From contig JBGPCZ010000001.1 of assembly GCA_041482015.1 (NCBI GenBank), positions 1-64,000 of the forward strand: a stretch of 64,000 bases of DNA, written 5' to 3'. This DNA is from JACQFK01 sp041482015. GTDB taxonomy: Bacteria > Planctomycetota > MHYJ01 > JACPRB01. This document shows positions 8,367-16,557 of this stretch, piece by piece; the first letter of the stretch is position 1; every line of letters begins with the position of its first letter. Made by a program: the position numbers and the translations under genes. The notes under the pieces were generated by a model. The model was not told the origin of the DNA and did not search any database. It saw nothing but the letters and a program-made list of their open reading frames with translations.

Positions 8367-9827
8367 ATGCTTCGAACGCTTCTCGCCTCCCTCACGATCC
8401 TCCTGCTGGGGCAGGCGCGCCCGGCGGACCACCCCCTCAAGCACCGCATCCTCTGGACGTGGGACACGTGGATCTGCGAGTACGACGCGGCCGGGAAAAG
8501 CTACCTCCAGGAGTACAAGGACCTCGTCGACTGGATGGCGAAGAACGAGTACACCGCGCTCGTCGTCTGGGGCTTCATCGACGGACGGCACGGCGGCGAG
8601 GCGGCGGCCAAGGAGCTCGCCCGCTACGCGAGGGGCAAGGGGATCGCGCTGCTGCCCGGCGTCTCGACCGACATCGGCGCCTACGCGGCCTACGGCGGCT
8701 TCGTCCTGGGGCTCAAGGACCACCCGTTCAACGACGAGGTCCAGGTCCGCGCGATGGCCGCCACGAAACGGCCCGGCGAGCTCAACCTCTGCACCTCGCG
8801 CCCCGAGAACCGGGAGTGGCTCCGCAAGGGGACACAATGGCTCCTCGACACGTTCGAGATCGACGGGGTGAACCTCGAGGTCGCCGAGGGCGGACTCCGG
8901 TGCCAGTGCGCCGAGTGCCAGGAGCGCGCGAAGGCGCAGGGCGGCCCGACCGGCGGCGCGAGCTTCAGCGACTTGTCCCTGTGTGTCCCCATCGTGGCCG
9001 ACGTCTTCCGCGAGAAGCGGCCCGGCGGCCTCGTCACCTACGCCACGTACACCCCCCTCTGGTGGGACCAGAAGCCCGCCGCCCTCGAGATGCTGAGGCG
9101 CATTCCCGAATCCGCGGTCGCCCAGTGGAACCTCGAGCTCGCCTGCAACGAGCAGGTCCCGTCTCCCGTGAAGGGCAACGTCGCTCTTCTCCACGGCGGC
9201 GGCGAAAGCTACCACCTTCGGCGGCTCCGCCCCGAGACATGGGCCTTCACGCAGTACCGCTGCTTCGATCCCCGGATCGAGCAGATCCGGGCCTTCGCGA
9301 CGAATGTCCGCAAGATGAAGTTCGACGGCTTCGTCGCCGGCGACGTCGGGAGTCCCAAGAATCCCGACTGCGAGCTCGCCTACCACGCGCTAATCGACTT
9401 CACCCGAGACCCCGAGCTGTCGCTCGGCGCGTTTCTCAAGAAGCGCGTCCCGGCGCTCTACGGCGACGCGGCGACGGACGACGTCGTCCGACTATTCACC
9501 GCGCAGCCCGCCCTCCACCGGAAGGGCCTCCCCTTCTGGCAGAAGCACGATGGTACCTGGGACGCCGGCGGGCGGGAACGGGCGAAAGAGGCGGCGAAGG
9601 GATTTGCCGACCAGCTGGCCCTCGCGCGCGCGGCCTCGGGCAAGGCAAGCGCCGACGGAAAGCGCCGGCTCGATTCGATCCTGCCGATCCTCGACGAATA
9701 CCGGATCATCTGCGAGGCGGCGGCGTCGGGACAATTCGACGGGACCGAAACCCGCGCGAAGCTGGCCGAGTTCTACGAGAAGGCCGGATTGCCCGATGAC
9801 CTATATGCCTTCAAGAAGTGGAAGTAG
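8367..9827 (+). CDS. Secreted TIM-barrel glycoside-hydrolase-like protein
   Basis: 486 residues from the ATG at 8367, which opens a signal peptide (MLRTLLASLTILLLGQA). The first 330 residues read like a (beta/alpha)8 barrel: 'HRILWTWDTWICEYD', 'NEYTALVVWGFIDGRHGG', 'ALLPGVSTDIGAYAAYG' and 'IDGVNLEVAEGG'. The last is directly followed by a C179-x-C181-x2-C184 cluster. This layout, with a possible acidic catalytic residue after a 'DGVNLE' strand and a short Cys cluster, recalls uncharacterised planctomycete glycosidases with DUF4838/GH20-like barrels; exact family membership is unproven. The C-terminal helical part (about 340-486) follows. The downstream sulfatase overlaps its end, suggesting co-transcription. 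Confidence 0.65.
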   Translation: MLRTLLASLTILLLGQARPADHPLKHRILWTWDTWICEYDAAGKSYLQEYKDLVDWMAKNEYTALVVWGFIDGRHGGEAAAKELARYARGKGIALLPGVSTDIGAYAAYGGFVLGLKDHPFNDEVQVRAMAATKRPGELNLCTSRPENREWLRKGTQWLLDTFEIDGVNLEVAEGGLRCQCAECQERAKAQGGPTGGASFSDLSLCVPIVADVFREKRPGGLVTYATYTPLWWDQKPAALEMLRRIPESAVAQWNLELACNEQVPSPVKGNVALLHGGGESYHLRRLRPETWAFTQYRCFDPRIEQIRAFATNVRKMKFDGFVAGDVGSPKNPDCELAYHALIDFTRDPELSLGAFLKKRVPALYGDAATDDVVRLFTAQPALHRKGLPFWQKHDGTWDAGGRERAKEAAKGFADQLALARAASGKASADGKRRLDSILPILDEYRIICEAAASGQFDGTETRAKLAEFYEKAGLPDDLYAFKKWK

Positions 9828-11520
9828 CCCTCCTGCGCTCATCCACTCCTGGGATGGGCTGGAGCTACGGAGGGCAAGCCTTCTCCTGCTGGTCCTCGCC
9901 TCCTGCGCGGGCCAGGTCGCCACTCCCGTCGCCCGCCGCCCCAACGTCGTCCTCGTCATCACCGACGACCAGGGCTACGGCGACCTCGGATGCCACGGCA
10001 ACCCGCAGATCCACACGCCGAACGTCGACGCACTGGCGAGACAATCCATCGAGCTCGAGCGCTTCCACGTCTGCCCGGTCTGCTCCCCGACGCGCGCGAG
10101 CCTTCTGACCGGCCGCTACAACTACCGCACGGGCATCGTGGACACGTCGATGGGCCGCTCGCTCATGTATCCCGACGAGATCACGCTCGCCGAGATGCTG
10201 CGCGACGCCGGCTACCGCACGGGCATCTTCGGCAAGTGGCACCTGGGCGACAATTACCCGATGCGCGCGATCGACCAGGGATTCCAGGAGGCGCTGACGC
10301 TCAAGGGCGGCGGGATCGGACAGCCGTCCGATCCGCCCGGGGGCGACCACTACCAGGATCCGACGCTCTACCGGAACGGCAAGGCCTTCAAGTCAAAGGG
10401 GTACGTCACCGATCTCGTCACCGACGGGGCGCTCGGGTTCATCGCGTCCCACCGCGACGAGCCGTTCTTCGCCTACATCGCGTACAACGCGCCCCACACA
10501 CCGCTCGAAGTGCCCGAAGGATATCTCGAGCGGTACAAGGATCTGCCCGACACGACGGCGCGGATCTACGCGATGGAGACCAACATCGACGACAACGTCG
10601 GCCGGATGCTCAAGAAGCTCGACGATCTGGGCCTCGCAAAGGACACGATCTTCATCTTCATGACGGACAACGGCCCGCAGCAGGCCGACCGGTACAACGC
10701 GGGGATGCGCGGCCGGAAGGGGACGGTCTTCGACGGCGGCATCCGCGTCCCCTTCTTCATCCGGTGGCCGGGACGCTTCGACGGGGGCCGGAAGATCGAC
10801 CGGATCGCCGCGCACATCGACGTGACGCCCACTCTTCTCGAGGCGTGCGGCGTCCCAAAGCCGGCGGTGAAGATGGACGGAGTGAGCCTGGTGCCACTTC
10901 TCGCGGGAACCGCGAAGGACTGGCCCGATCGGACGATCTTCTTCCAGTGGCACCGCGGAGACGAGCCCGTGCTCGGCCGCGAGTGCGCCGCGCGCTCCCA
11001 GAAGTGGAAGCTGGTCCGGCCGCAACCTGTGGCCAAGCCCATGCTTTTCGACATGGAGGCCGATCCGCTCGAGAAGACCGACCTGGCGGACGCGCATCCG
11101 GAGGAAGCGAAGCGGCTCAACGCGGCCTACGAGGCGTGGTTCCGCGACGTGGGCTCCACGCGCGGCTACACGCCGTCGCGCATCCATATCGGGAATCCCG
11201 CGGAGAATCCGACGGTGCTGACCCGGCAGGACATGCGCGGGCCGAAGGCCGGTTGGGCGAACGAGGCCCTCGGGCACTGGGAGATCGACGTCGAACGCGC
11301 GGGCACCTACGAGGTGAAGCTCCTGTTTCACGGGAAGCCCACCCGCGTCTCGCTCGACGTCGCCGGAGTCAAGAAGGAGGTCGACGTCCCGCAAGGCGCG
11401 CGGGAAGTCACGCTCACGGCCCTGTCCCTGCCCTCGGGGCCGGCCCGCCTGGAACCCTCCGTCATGGAGGGCGCCAACGCCCGCGCAGTGGACTACGTGG
11501 AAGTCAAACGGGTAGACTAG
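9796..11520 (+). CDS. Sulfatase lipoprotein with C-terminal beta-domain
   Basis: 574 residues if started at the ATG 9796, which overlaps the previous gene by 32 bp. The natural signal sequence, ending in lipobox LVLASC, begins nearer a CTG codon at 9859, so the exact start is uncertain. Sulfatase hallmarks: 'NVVLVITDDQGYGDLG' (Ca-binding Asp pair), C96-S-P-T-R (the C-x-P-x-R formylglycine motif), 'GKWHLG' and 'FMTDNG'. The Cys must be converted to formylglycine for activity. After about residue 480 comes a beta-rich tail ('GHWEIDVERAGTYEVKLLF') typical of a carbohydrate-binding-like module. It likely removes sulfate esters from glycans at the cell surface. It is followed 4 bp later by the next gene. 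Confidence 0.88.
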   Translation: MTYMPSRSGSSPPALIHSWDGLELRRASLLLLVLASCAGQVATPVARRPNVVLVITDDQGYGDLGCHGNPQIHTPNVDALARQSIELERFHVCPVCSPTRASLLTGRYNYRTGIVDTSMGRSLMYPDEITLAEMLRDAGYRTGIFGKWHLGDNYPMRAIDQGFQEALTLKGGGIGQPSDPPGGDHYQDPTLYRNGKAFKSKGYVTDLVTDGALGFIASHRDEPFFAYIAYNAPHTPLEVPEGYLERYKDLPDTTARIYAMETNIDDNVGRMLKKLDDLGLAKDTIFIFMTDNGPQQADRYNAGMRGRKGTVFDGGIRVPFFIRWPGRFDGGRKIDRIAAHIDVTPTLLEACGVPKPAVKMDGVSLVPLLAGTAKDWPDRTIFFQWHRGDEPVLGRECAARSQKWKLVRPQPVAKPMLFDMEADPLEKTDLADAHPEEAKRLNAAYEAWFRDVGSTRGYTPSRIHIGNPAENPTVLTRQDMRGPKAGWANEALGHWEIDVERAGTYEVKLLFHGKPTRVSLDVAGVKKEVDVPQGAREVTLTALSLPSGPARLEPSVMEGANARAVDYVEVKRVD

Positions 11521-11524
11521 CATC

Positions 11525-12793
11525 GTGAAGTTCCTCGCCCTCCTGGGCCTTCTCGCCTTCACCCCGCAAGAGGAGGCGGCCCGCCGCGCCGAGCCGCTCA
11601 TCCAGCAGCTCGATTCCGATTCGCCCGACGAGCGCGAGGCGGCGGAGAAGGCGCTCCTTGAGGGCGGCGCGGAGTTCGAGCCGTTCCTCGAGAAGGCCTC
11701 GCGGCAGGGCAAGCCCGAAGTTCGCGCCCGCTGCCGCGATCTCCTCAAGGTCATCGCGCTCGAGAAAAAGCGACGCGAATCCTGGGCACCCGCGAAACCG
11801 ATCACGACCGACTTCAAGGAAACTCCCCTCAAGGAGGCGCTCGACCGGATCTCGAAATTGACGGGCTATGCGCTGGCCGCCGGCGACGTGAACAAGGACG
11901 CTCGCGTCACGCTCGCGCTCAGGAACGCGACCTTCCTCCAGGCACTCGAGGCGGTCTGCCTCTCCATGGGCTGCTGGTACCGCTGGGACGGGACGAGCGT
12001 CGTGCTCGGCAAGGCCGAGGCCGGCCACTCGCGCAGCCACGCGGGGCCCCTGATGCTCACGGCCACGCTGGGAAGCGGCCACGATTCCGAGGGCGCCTTA
12101 TCGCTCGACTTCCGCCTCGAGTGGGACCCGGGCCTGCGGATCCGCTGGTGCGAGATCGAGATCGACTCCGCCGAGGATGACCTGGGCGGGGCGGTGTCCG
12201 TCGCTGAAGCCAAGAACCCGGCCGGGTACGTCCACCGCACGGTCTACTCGCGCTCCCACCGGCTCCCCCGCGAGGGCGACGTGCGCTGCTTCGCGACGGA
12301 CGGCTTGAACCTCACGGAGCTCTCAAAGGGCGCCACGAGCCTGAAGTCGGTGAAAGGAAGAATCGTGGTCTATCTCCCCGAGGAGGCGCGGAAGATGCGC
12401 TTCGACAAGAAGGACGCCCCGGTCGAACTCGGCGCGGTCACGGCCACGCTCCGGGACCTCTCGCCGACGGGCTCCAGCTGGGGGGCGACCATCGATCTCG
12501 ATCTTTCGCGCACGCCCCCCGCCCGTCACCGCGCGCTCTTCGCGTTCCTTCTGAATTCCAAGATGACGTTCGTCCGGGGCGACGCGCCGGGCTTCGTCGG
12601 GGACGACAGCGGCGCGAGTTCGGGCGGCTCGCTCGACGACCCCCTCACGAACGTCGGCCGCGGCGTGCGGACCGACAAGTTCGCCGACGGCGCGGGCCCC
12701 ACGGCGATCGAGGCGACGATCGTGACGGACGTCTGGGAGAAGAGCTTCCCCTTTGAATTCAAGGACGTCCGCAAACCCGACGCGAAGAAGTAA
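11525..12793 (+). CDS. Secreted HEAT / secretin-N-domain-like hypothetical protein
   Basis: 422 residues beginning with GTG at 11525, four bases after the sulfatase stop, so certainly the same transcript. A signal peptide (MKFLALLGLLAFTPQ) is followed by a HEAT-like pair (about 20-80, 'DSDSPDEREAAEKALLEGG'). A segment at about 95-160 ('FKETPLKEALDRISKLTGY', 'VTLALRNATFLQAL', 'WYRWDGTSVVLG') resembles the STN/secretin N-terminal fold of PilQ-type proteins. The remaining ~250 residues are beta-rich and unrecognised. Similar HEAT-plus-STN proteins without a secretin pore occur in planctomycetes (general knowledge). No function is assigned. Confidence 0.7.
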   Translation: MKFLALLGLLAFTPQEEAARRAEPLIQQLDSDSPDEREAAEKALLEGGAEFEPFLEKASRQGKPEVRARCRDLLKVIALEKKRRESWAPAKPITTDFKETPLKEALDRISKLTGYALAAGDVNKDARVTLALRNATFLQALEAVCLSMGCWYRWDGTSVVLGKAEAGHSRSHAGPLMLTATLGSGHDSEGALSLDFRLEWDPGLRIRWCEIEIDSAEDDLGGAVSVAEAKNPAGYVHRTVYSRSHRLPREGDVRCFATDGLNLTELSKGATSLKSVKGRIVVYLPEEARKMRFDKKDAPVELGAVTATLRDLSPTGSSWGATIDLDLSRTPPARHRALFAFLLNSKMTFVRGDAPGFVGDDSGASSGGSLDDPLTNVGRGVRTDKFADGAGPTAIEATIVTDVWEKSFPFEFKDVRKPDAKK

Positions 12794-12828
12794 CTGTTGA
12801 CGATATTGCCGCGCGCTTTCGTTAGCAC

Positions 12829-13614
12829 CTACTTGACTGCTGCGAGGACGCAACGGAGGCCCACGGCGTCATCGCGAAGATCGGCGGCGGCGGCGCGCCG
12901 GTAGGATGACGTGAGCTGCTCGGCCGTGTCCTTCCAGCTGCCGCCGCGGAGAACGCGCTTCTTCGCGTCCTCGGTCGACCACGCTGAGCCGTCCGAGGGT
13001 GCCCCTTCATAGGTATCGTGCCACGCGTCGGCGCACCACTCCCAGAGATAGCCGTGCACGTCGAACAGCTTCCACGCGTTCGGCTTCTTCGCGCCCACGG
13101 GCGGGTCGTTCCCCGCGGCGTTGCCCGTGAACCAGCCGTACTCGCCCAGGTCCTTCGCATCGTCCCCGAACGAGTACTTCGTCGACGTTCCGGCGCGCGC
13201 GGCGTACTCCCACTCCGCTTCAGAAGGAAGCCTGATGACCTGCCCTTCCTCGATCAGCTTCGCGGCCTTCAGAAGTGCTGTCGTCTTCGCGCAGAAGTCG
13301 ACCGCCTCGGCGTAGGAGACCATCTCGACCGAATTTCGGCCTCCCTTCCAGCGGCTCGGGTTCTTCCCCATCACCGATTCCCAGAGATTCTGGGGTACTT
13401 CGTATTTCGCCATTTGGAACGAGTGTTTCAGCGTGACCTGGTGGACCGGCCGCTCGTTCGCCTCGCCGACCGCGCTTCCCATCTGGAAATCTAATGGGAA
13501 GCCGTCCTTGCCGGGCGTGATCGGGACGAACTCCTCGCGGAGGGTCTTCAGGAGCTTCGCCTGCCCGTCCTGGAAGCCGCAAAGCAGGCCTAGCGCCAGC
13601 GCGAGCGGGCGCAT
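12829..13614 (-). CDS. SUMF1/FGE-fold protein lacking the FGE catalytic cysteines
   Basis: 261 residues with signal peptide MRPLALALGLLCGFQ. The SUMF1 (formylglycine-generating enzyme) fold is clear: 'PLDFQMGS', 'ERPVHQVTLKHSFQMAKYEV', 'IRLPSEAEWEYAARAG', 'LFDVHGYLWEWCAD', 'VLRGGSWKD' and 'DAVGLRCVLA'. In true aerobic FGE two cysteines lie in the segment after RGGS (pattern LCxxxYC before NRYR). Here that stretch reads 'WKDTAEQLTSSYRR' with no Cys, so it should not mature sulfatases by the copper/thiol mechanism. Its ATG overlaps the TGA of the upstream sulfatase by one base, an operonic arrangement. A binding or scaffolding role is possible. Confidence 0.85.
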   Translation of the reverse strand: MRPLALALGLLCGFQDGQAKLLKTLREEFVPITPGKDGFPLDFQMGSAVGEANERPVHQVTLKHSFQMAKYEVPQNLWESVMGKNPSRWKGGRNSVEMVSYAEAVDFCAKTTALLKAAKLIEEGQVIRLPSEAEWEYAARAGTSTKYSFGDDAKDLGEYGWFTGNAAGNDPPVGAKKPNAWKLFDVHGYLWEWCADAWHDTYEGAPSDGSAWSTEDAKKRVLRGGSWKDTAEQLTSSYRRAAAADLRDDAVGLRCVLAAVK

Positions 13615-14960
13615 CAGCGGTCCCCCAACTCCTTCCGGAGCTCCTCGAGCCGCTCGGCAAGCTGCTTGCGCAACTCCGCATACGCCGGGTCGGCATACAC
13701 GTTCTTACGCTCCTCGGGGTCCTTGGCGAGGTCGTACATCTCGAACTCCTCGGGGTCCTCGTAGTAGTGGATCAATTTAGCCGTCTCGGTCCGCACGCCG
13801 CGGTGCGGCTTCACCTTGTGGGCGTCGGGATACTCGTAGTAGTGGTAGTACCAGTCCTTGCGCCACGCCGCTTCGCCTTTGAAGACCGGCACCCAGCTCC
13901 GACCCTGCATCCCCTTGGGGATCTCCACGCCCGCGAGTTCGAGAAGCGTCGGCGCGATGTCGACGTTGATCGCCATCTTGTCGGTCACCGACCCCGCCTT
14001 GATGAGCTTCGGGTAGCGGATGACGAGCGGAACGCGAATCGACACCTCGTGCATGAACCGCTTGTCGAATCGGCCCCACTCACCGCAGAAGAACCCGTTG
14101 TCCCCCGTGTGCATCACGAAGGTCTCGTCCAGCTTGTTCATCTCCTCGAGCGTCTTGAGCACCTTGCCGATGTTCTCGTCGGCTCCTTCGATCGTCGCGT
14201 AGTAGTCCTTGATGAAGGACTGGTAGTCGGCCACGTCCTTGAAGCTCCCGATCTTGTTGTCGGCGTCGAGGAACGCCTTGGGCTTTCCCTCCCCGGCGTC
14301 ACCGAAGAGCGCGGGTTTCGGAACCGTGACGTCCTTGTAGAGGTCCTTCAGCCGCTCGGGTCGGTCCCAGCTCCGGTGGCACGCCTTGAAGAAGAGGAAC
14401 AGGCAGAAGGGCTTCTCGCGCTTCTTCTTCAGCCACTCGATCGCCTTGTCGGTCACGACGTCGTCCATCCAGCCTTCGTGAGGGAGGTCCTTCCCGTCGA
14501 TCCCCTCCGCGATGATGGGATTCTTGTAGCGACCCTGGCCCTTGTAGCCGAAATAGTAGTCCCACGTCCGGTCCCGGAGCGCCTCCTTCTGGTGCGACTT
14601 GCCGCAGAACGCCACCTCGTACCCCGACGCGCGGAGCAGTTCGGGCATGAACGGCACATCTTTGCTCATCGCCCGCATGCGGTTGTCGATGACCCCGTTC
14701 GCGTGCGAGTAGGTCCCGGTGAGGAGCGACGCCCGGCTGGGCGAGCAGAGCGAGTTCGTCACGAACGAGTTCTTGAAGAGGATGCCCTCTCGCGCGATCC
14801 GGTCCATGTTGGGGGTCTTCAGGACCGTGTTCCCCGCGCAGCTCATCTGGTCCCACCGCTGGTCGTCGCACATCATGATCACGAAGTTCGGGCGGGACGC
14901 CTTGTCCTGGGAGGCCAGTCCGAACGGGACGACGAATAGCAACGCCAGCGCGATTCTCAT
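13614..14960 (-). CDS. Sulfatase (Cys-type), secreted
   Basis: 448 residues from the ATG at 14960, which overlaps the upstream sulfatase stop in an ATGA arrangement; MRIALALLFVVPFGLASQ is a signal peptide. Motifs: 'NFVIMMCDDQRWDQM' (metal-binding Asp pair), C72-S-P-S-R-A-S-L-L-T-G (C-x-P-S-R, site of formylglycine), 'GKSHQKE' (in place of the usual GKWHL) and 'HTGDNGFF'. The C-terminus carries the usual 'DLAKDPEERKNVYADP' segment, and the length is typical for glycan or choline-type sulfatases of this phylum. The substrate is unknown. It lies between another sulfatase and the SUMF1-fold gene in a three-gene operon. Confidence 0.9.
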   Translation of the reverse strand: MRIALALLFVVPFGLASQDKASRPNFVIMMCDDQRWDQMSCAGNTVLKTPNMDRIAREGILFKNSFVTNSLCSPSRASLLTGTYSHANGVIDNRMRAMSKDVPFMPELLRASGYEVAFCGKSHQKEALRDRTWDYYFGYKGQGRYKNPIIAEGIDGKDLPHEGWMDDVVTDKAIEWLKKKREKPFCLFLFFKACHRSWDRPERLKDLYKDVTVPKPALFGDAGEGKPKAFLDADNKIGSFKDVADYQSFIKDYYATIEGADENIGKVLKTLEEMNKLDETFVMHTGDNGFFCGEWGRFDKRFMHEVSIRVPLVIRYPKLIKAGSVTDKMAINVDIAPTLLELAGVEIPKGMQGRSWVPVFKGEAAWRKDWYYHYYEYPDAHKVKPHRGVRTETAKLIHYYEDPEEFEMYDLAKDPEERKNVYADPAYAELRKQLAERLEELRKELGDR

Positions 14961-16351
14961 TTCTTCCCTTTCCTGGGGACCCACTTCTCCGACTCGCTGC
15001 GCGCGGTCTTGAGATACGCCTCGACCTTCGCGACCACGTCCGGATGATCGGCCGCAACGTTCGTCTTCTCCCCCAGGTCCATCGCCAGGTTGTACAGTTC
15101 CAGCGGGGCGTCCAGGCCATTCCTCACGGCCTTCCAATCGCCCATCCGCACCGCCTGGTCGAACCCCTTCTCGTGGAACTCCCAGTAGAGGAACTCGTGC
15201 GACTTCTGCGGGGGCCGCCCGAGCAGCGTCGGCACGAACGAGATCCCGTCGAGACCCTCCGACACAGGGGCTCCCGCGATCTCCGCCGCCGTCGGCAGCA
15301 GGTCCCAATGGGCCCAGATCGCGTCGCTTACCGTGCCCGGCCGGATCCTCCCCGGCCAGCGCGCGATCATCGGCATCCGGATTCCGCCTTCATAGAGGTC
15401 GCGTTTGATCCCGCGCAGCGGACCCGAGCTCTTGAAGAACGCCGGGTCGCGCCCGCCTTCCCGGTGGGGCCCGTTATCGCTCGTGAAGAAGACGACCGTA
15501 TCCTCGTCCAGCTTCAGCTCCTTGATGAGATCGAGGAGACGGCCGACGTCGCGGTCCATCCGGGTGACCATCGCGGCGAGCGCCGCGTTCGGGGCGGCCT
15601 GCGAGCGGTATCCCTTGGCGCCCGGCGCGTCGCCCTGCCCGTTCACGAACGGCTTCTCCGGGAACTTCCCGCGGTACTCGCTCATCGAGTCCTCGGGCGC
15701 GATCATCTCCGCGTGCGGGATCGTCCAGGCGACGTACAGGAAAAACGGCCTCTCCCGGTTCTTCCGGATGAAATCGAGCGCGAACGTGCTCATGTGGTCG
15801 TGCGAATAGTCCTTCGCCGGGTCCATGGCGACCTTCTCCTCGTTCCGGAAGAGATGGTCCGTGTAGTAATGGTGCGCGTGGCCCTGGTCCAGGTAGCCGA
15901 ACCACTCGTCGAAGCCCTGCCGGTTGGGATGGCCGGTCGACCCGACGAGCCCCAGGCCCCACTTTCCCGTCGCGCCCGTCGCGTATCCCGCGTCCTTGAG
16001 GACCTTCGCCACCGTGACGTCGGTCGGCCGGAGCGGCTGGTCGGCGTTCCCACGCACGTAGGCGTGGCCGCAGTGGTAGCCCGTCATCAGCGAGCATCGC
16101 GACGGCGCGCAGACCGTGCTCCCCGCATAGTAGTCCGTGAACCGCATTCCCTCGCGGGCCATCGCGTCGATGCGCGGCGTCCGGATCTTCTCCTGGCCGT
16201 AGCACCCGAGATCGCCGTACCCGAGGTCGTCGGCCATGATGTAGATGATGTTCGGATGCCTCGGCAGCGCGGCCGTATCGGGCGGCGATCCCGCGCAGGC
16301 GGACACCAGGAGGGGCGCCAGGAGAAGGATGCGCAGAGCTGTCATGTTCAT
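14957..16351 (-). CDS. Arylsulfatase-like lipoprotein (Cys-type)
   Basis: 464 residues; the ATG at 16351 follows a gaggtt Shine-Dalgarno. The N-terminus ends in lipobox LVSAC, predicting a lipid anchor. Sulfatase features: 'NIIYIMADDLGYGDLGCYG', C81-A-P-S-R-C-S-L-M-T-G, 'GKWGLGLVGSTGHP', 'FTSDNGPH' and 'KRDLYEGGIRMPMIARWPG', which fit the arylsulfatase A/N-acetylgalactosamine-6-sulfatase branch. Activity requires conversion of C81 to formylglycine. It is the first gene of the operon 16351 to 12829 and is divergent from the PVC dehydrogenase at 16558. Confidence 0.92.
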   Translation of the reverse strand: MNMTALRILLLAPLLVSACAGSPPDTAALPRHPNIIYIMADDLGYGDLGCYGQEKIRTPRIDAMAREGMRFTDYYAGSTVCAPSRCSLMTGYHCGHAYVRGNADQPLRPTDVTVAKVLKDAGYATGATGKWGLGLVGSTGHPNRQGFDEWFGYLDQGHAHHYYTDHLFRNEEKVAMDPAKDYSHDHMSTFALDFIRKNRERPFFLYVAWTIPHAEMIAPEDSMSEYRGKFPEKPFVNGQGDAPGAKGYRSQAAPNAALAAMVTRMDRDVGRLLDLIKELKLDEDTVVFFTSDNGPHREGGRDPAFFKSSGPLRGIKRDLYEGGIRMPMIARWPGRIRPGTVSDAIWAHWDLLPTAAEIAGAPVSEGLDGISFVPTLLGRPPQKSHEFLYWEFHEKGFDQAVRMGDWKAVRNGLDAPLELYNLAMDLGEKTNVAADHPDVVAKVEAYLKTARSESEKWVPRKGKK

Positions 16352-16380
16352 CTAACCTCGGATGAGCCCGCCCTGTTCCG

Positions 16381-16474
16381 GAGGAGATAAGGGGATGAGA
16401 GGAGATTCAACGATAAGAAAAGAAGAAACGAATGGTTCTTCATCTCTTAATCTCCGATATAACTTTATCTCCTC
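16381..16474. repeat. Long nested inverted repeat in a divergent promoter region
   Basis: Outer arms gaggagataa (16381-16390) and ttatctcctc (16465-16474) are perfect complements. Inside them ggagatt (16401-16407) pairs with aatctcc (16449-16455), and gaagaa with ttcttc. The structure sits between two divergently transcribed genes, so it cannot serve as a terminator for either. The 'ggagataaggggat' text recurs with one change in the hairpin at 34363-34428. Confidence 0.5.
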
Positions 16475-16557
16475 CAAATAATCGGACACGAGGGGCCGAT
16501 CGACAGTTATATATAGTGTTTCGCGGACGGTAAATCGTCGATTCTTCGGAGATCTCC

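Noticed and set aside
9859..9861. CTG codon as the certain start of the 9796 sulfatase
   Set aside because: It would give an ideal lipoprotein signal, but CTG starts are rare and no clear Shine-Dalgarno is present; kept only as an alternative to the ATG at 9796.
12789..12799. Remnant of the 117-bp repeat at the end of the 11525 gene (taactgtt overlapping its stop)
   Set aside because: Only eight matching bases and no hairpin; chance cannot be excluded.
12829..13614. Functional formylglycine-generating enzyme for the neighbouring sulfatases
   Set aside because: The two catalytic cysteines expected after the RGGS motif are absent.
16490..16530. tatatata stretch as the promoter -10 for the 16558 gene
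   Set aside because: Plausible position, but no acceptable -35 at the right distance; not listed as a feature.
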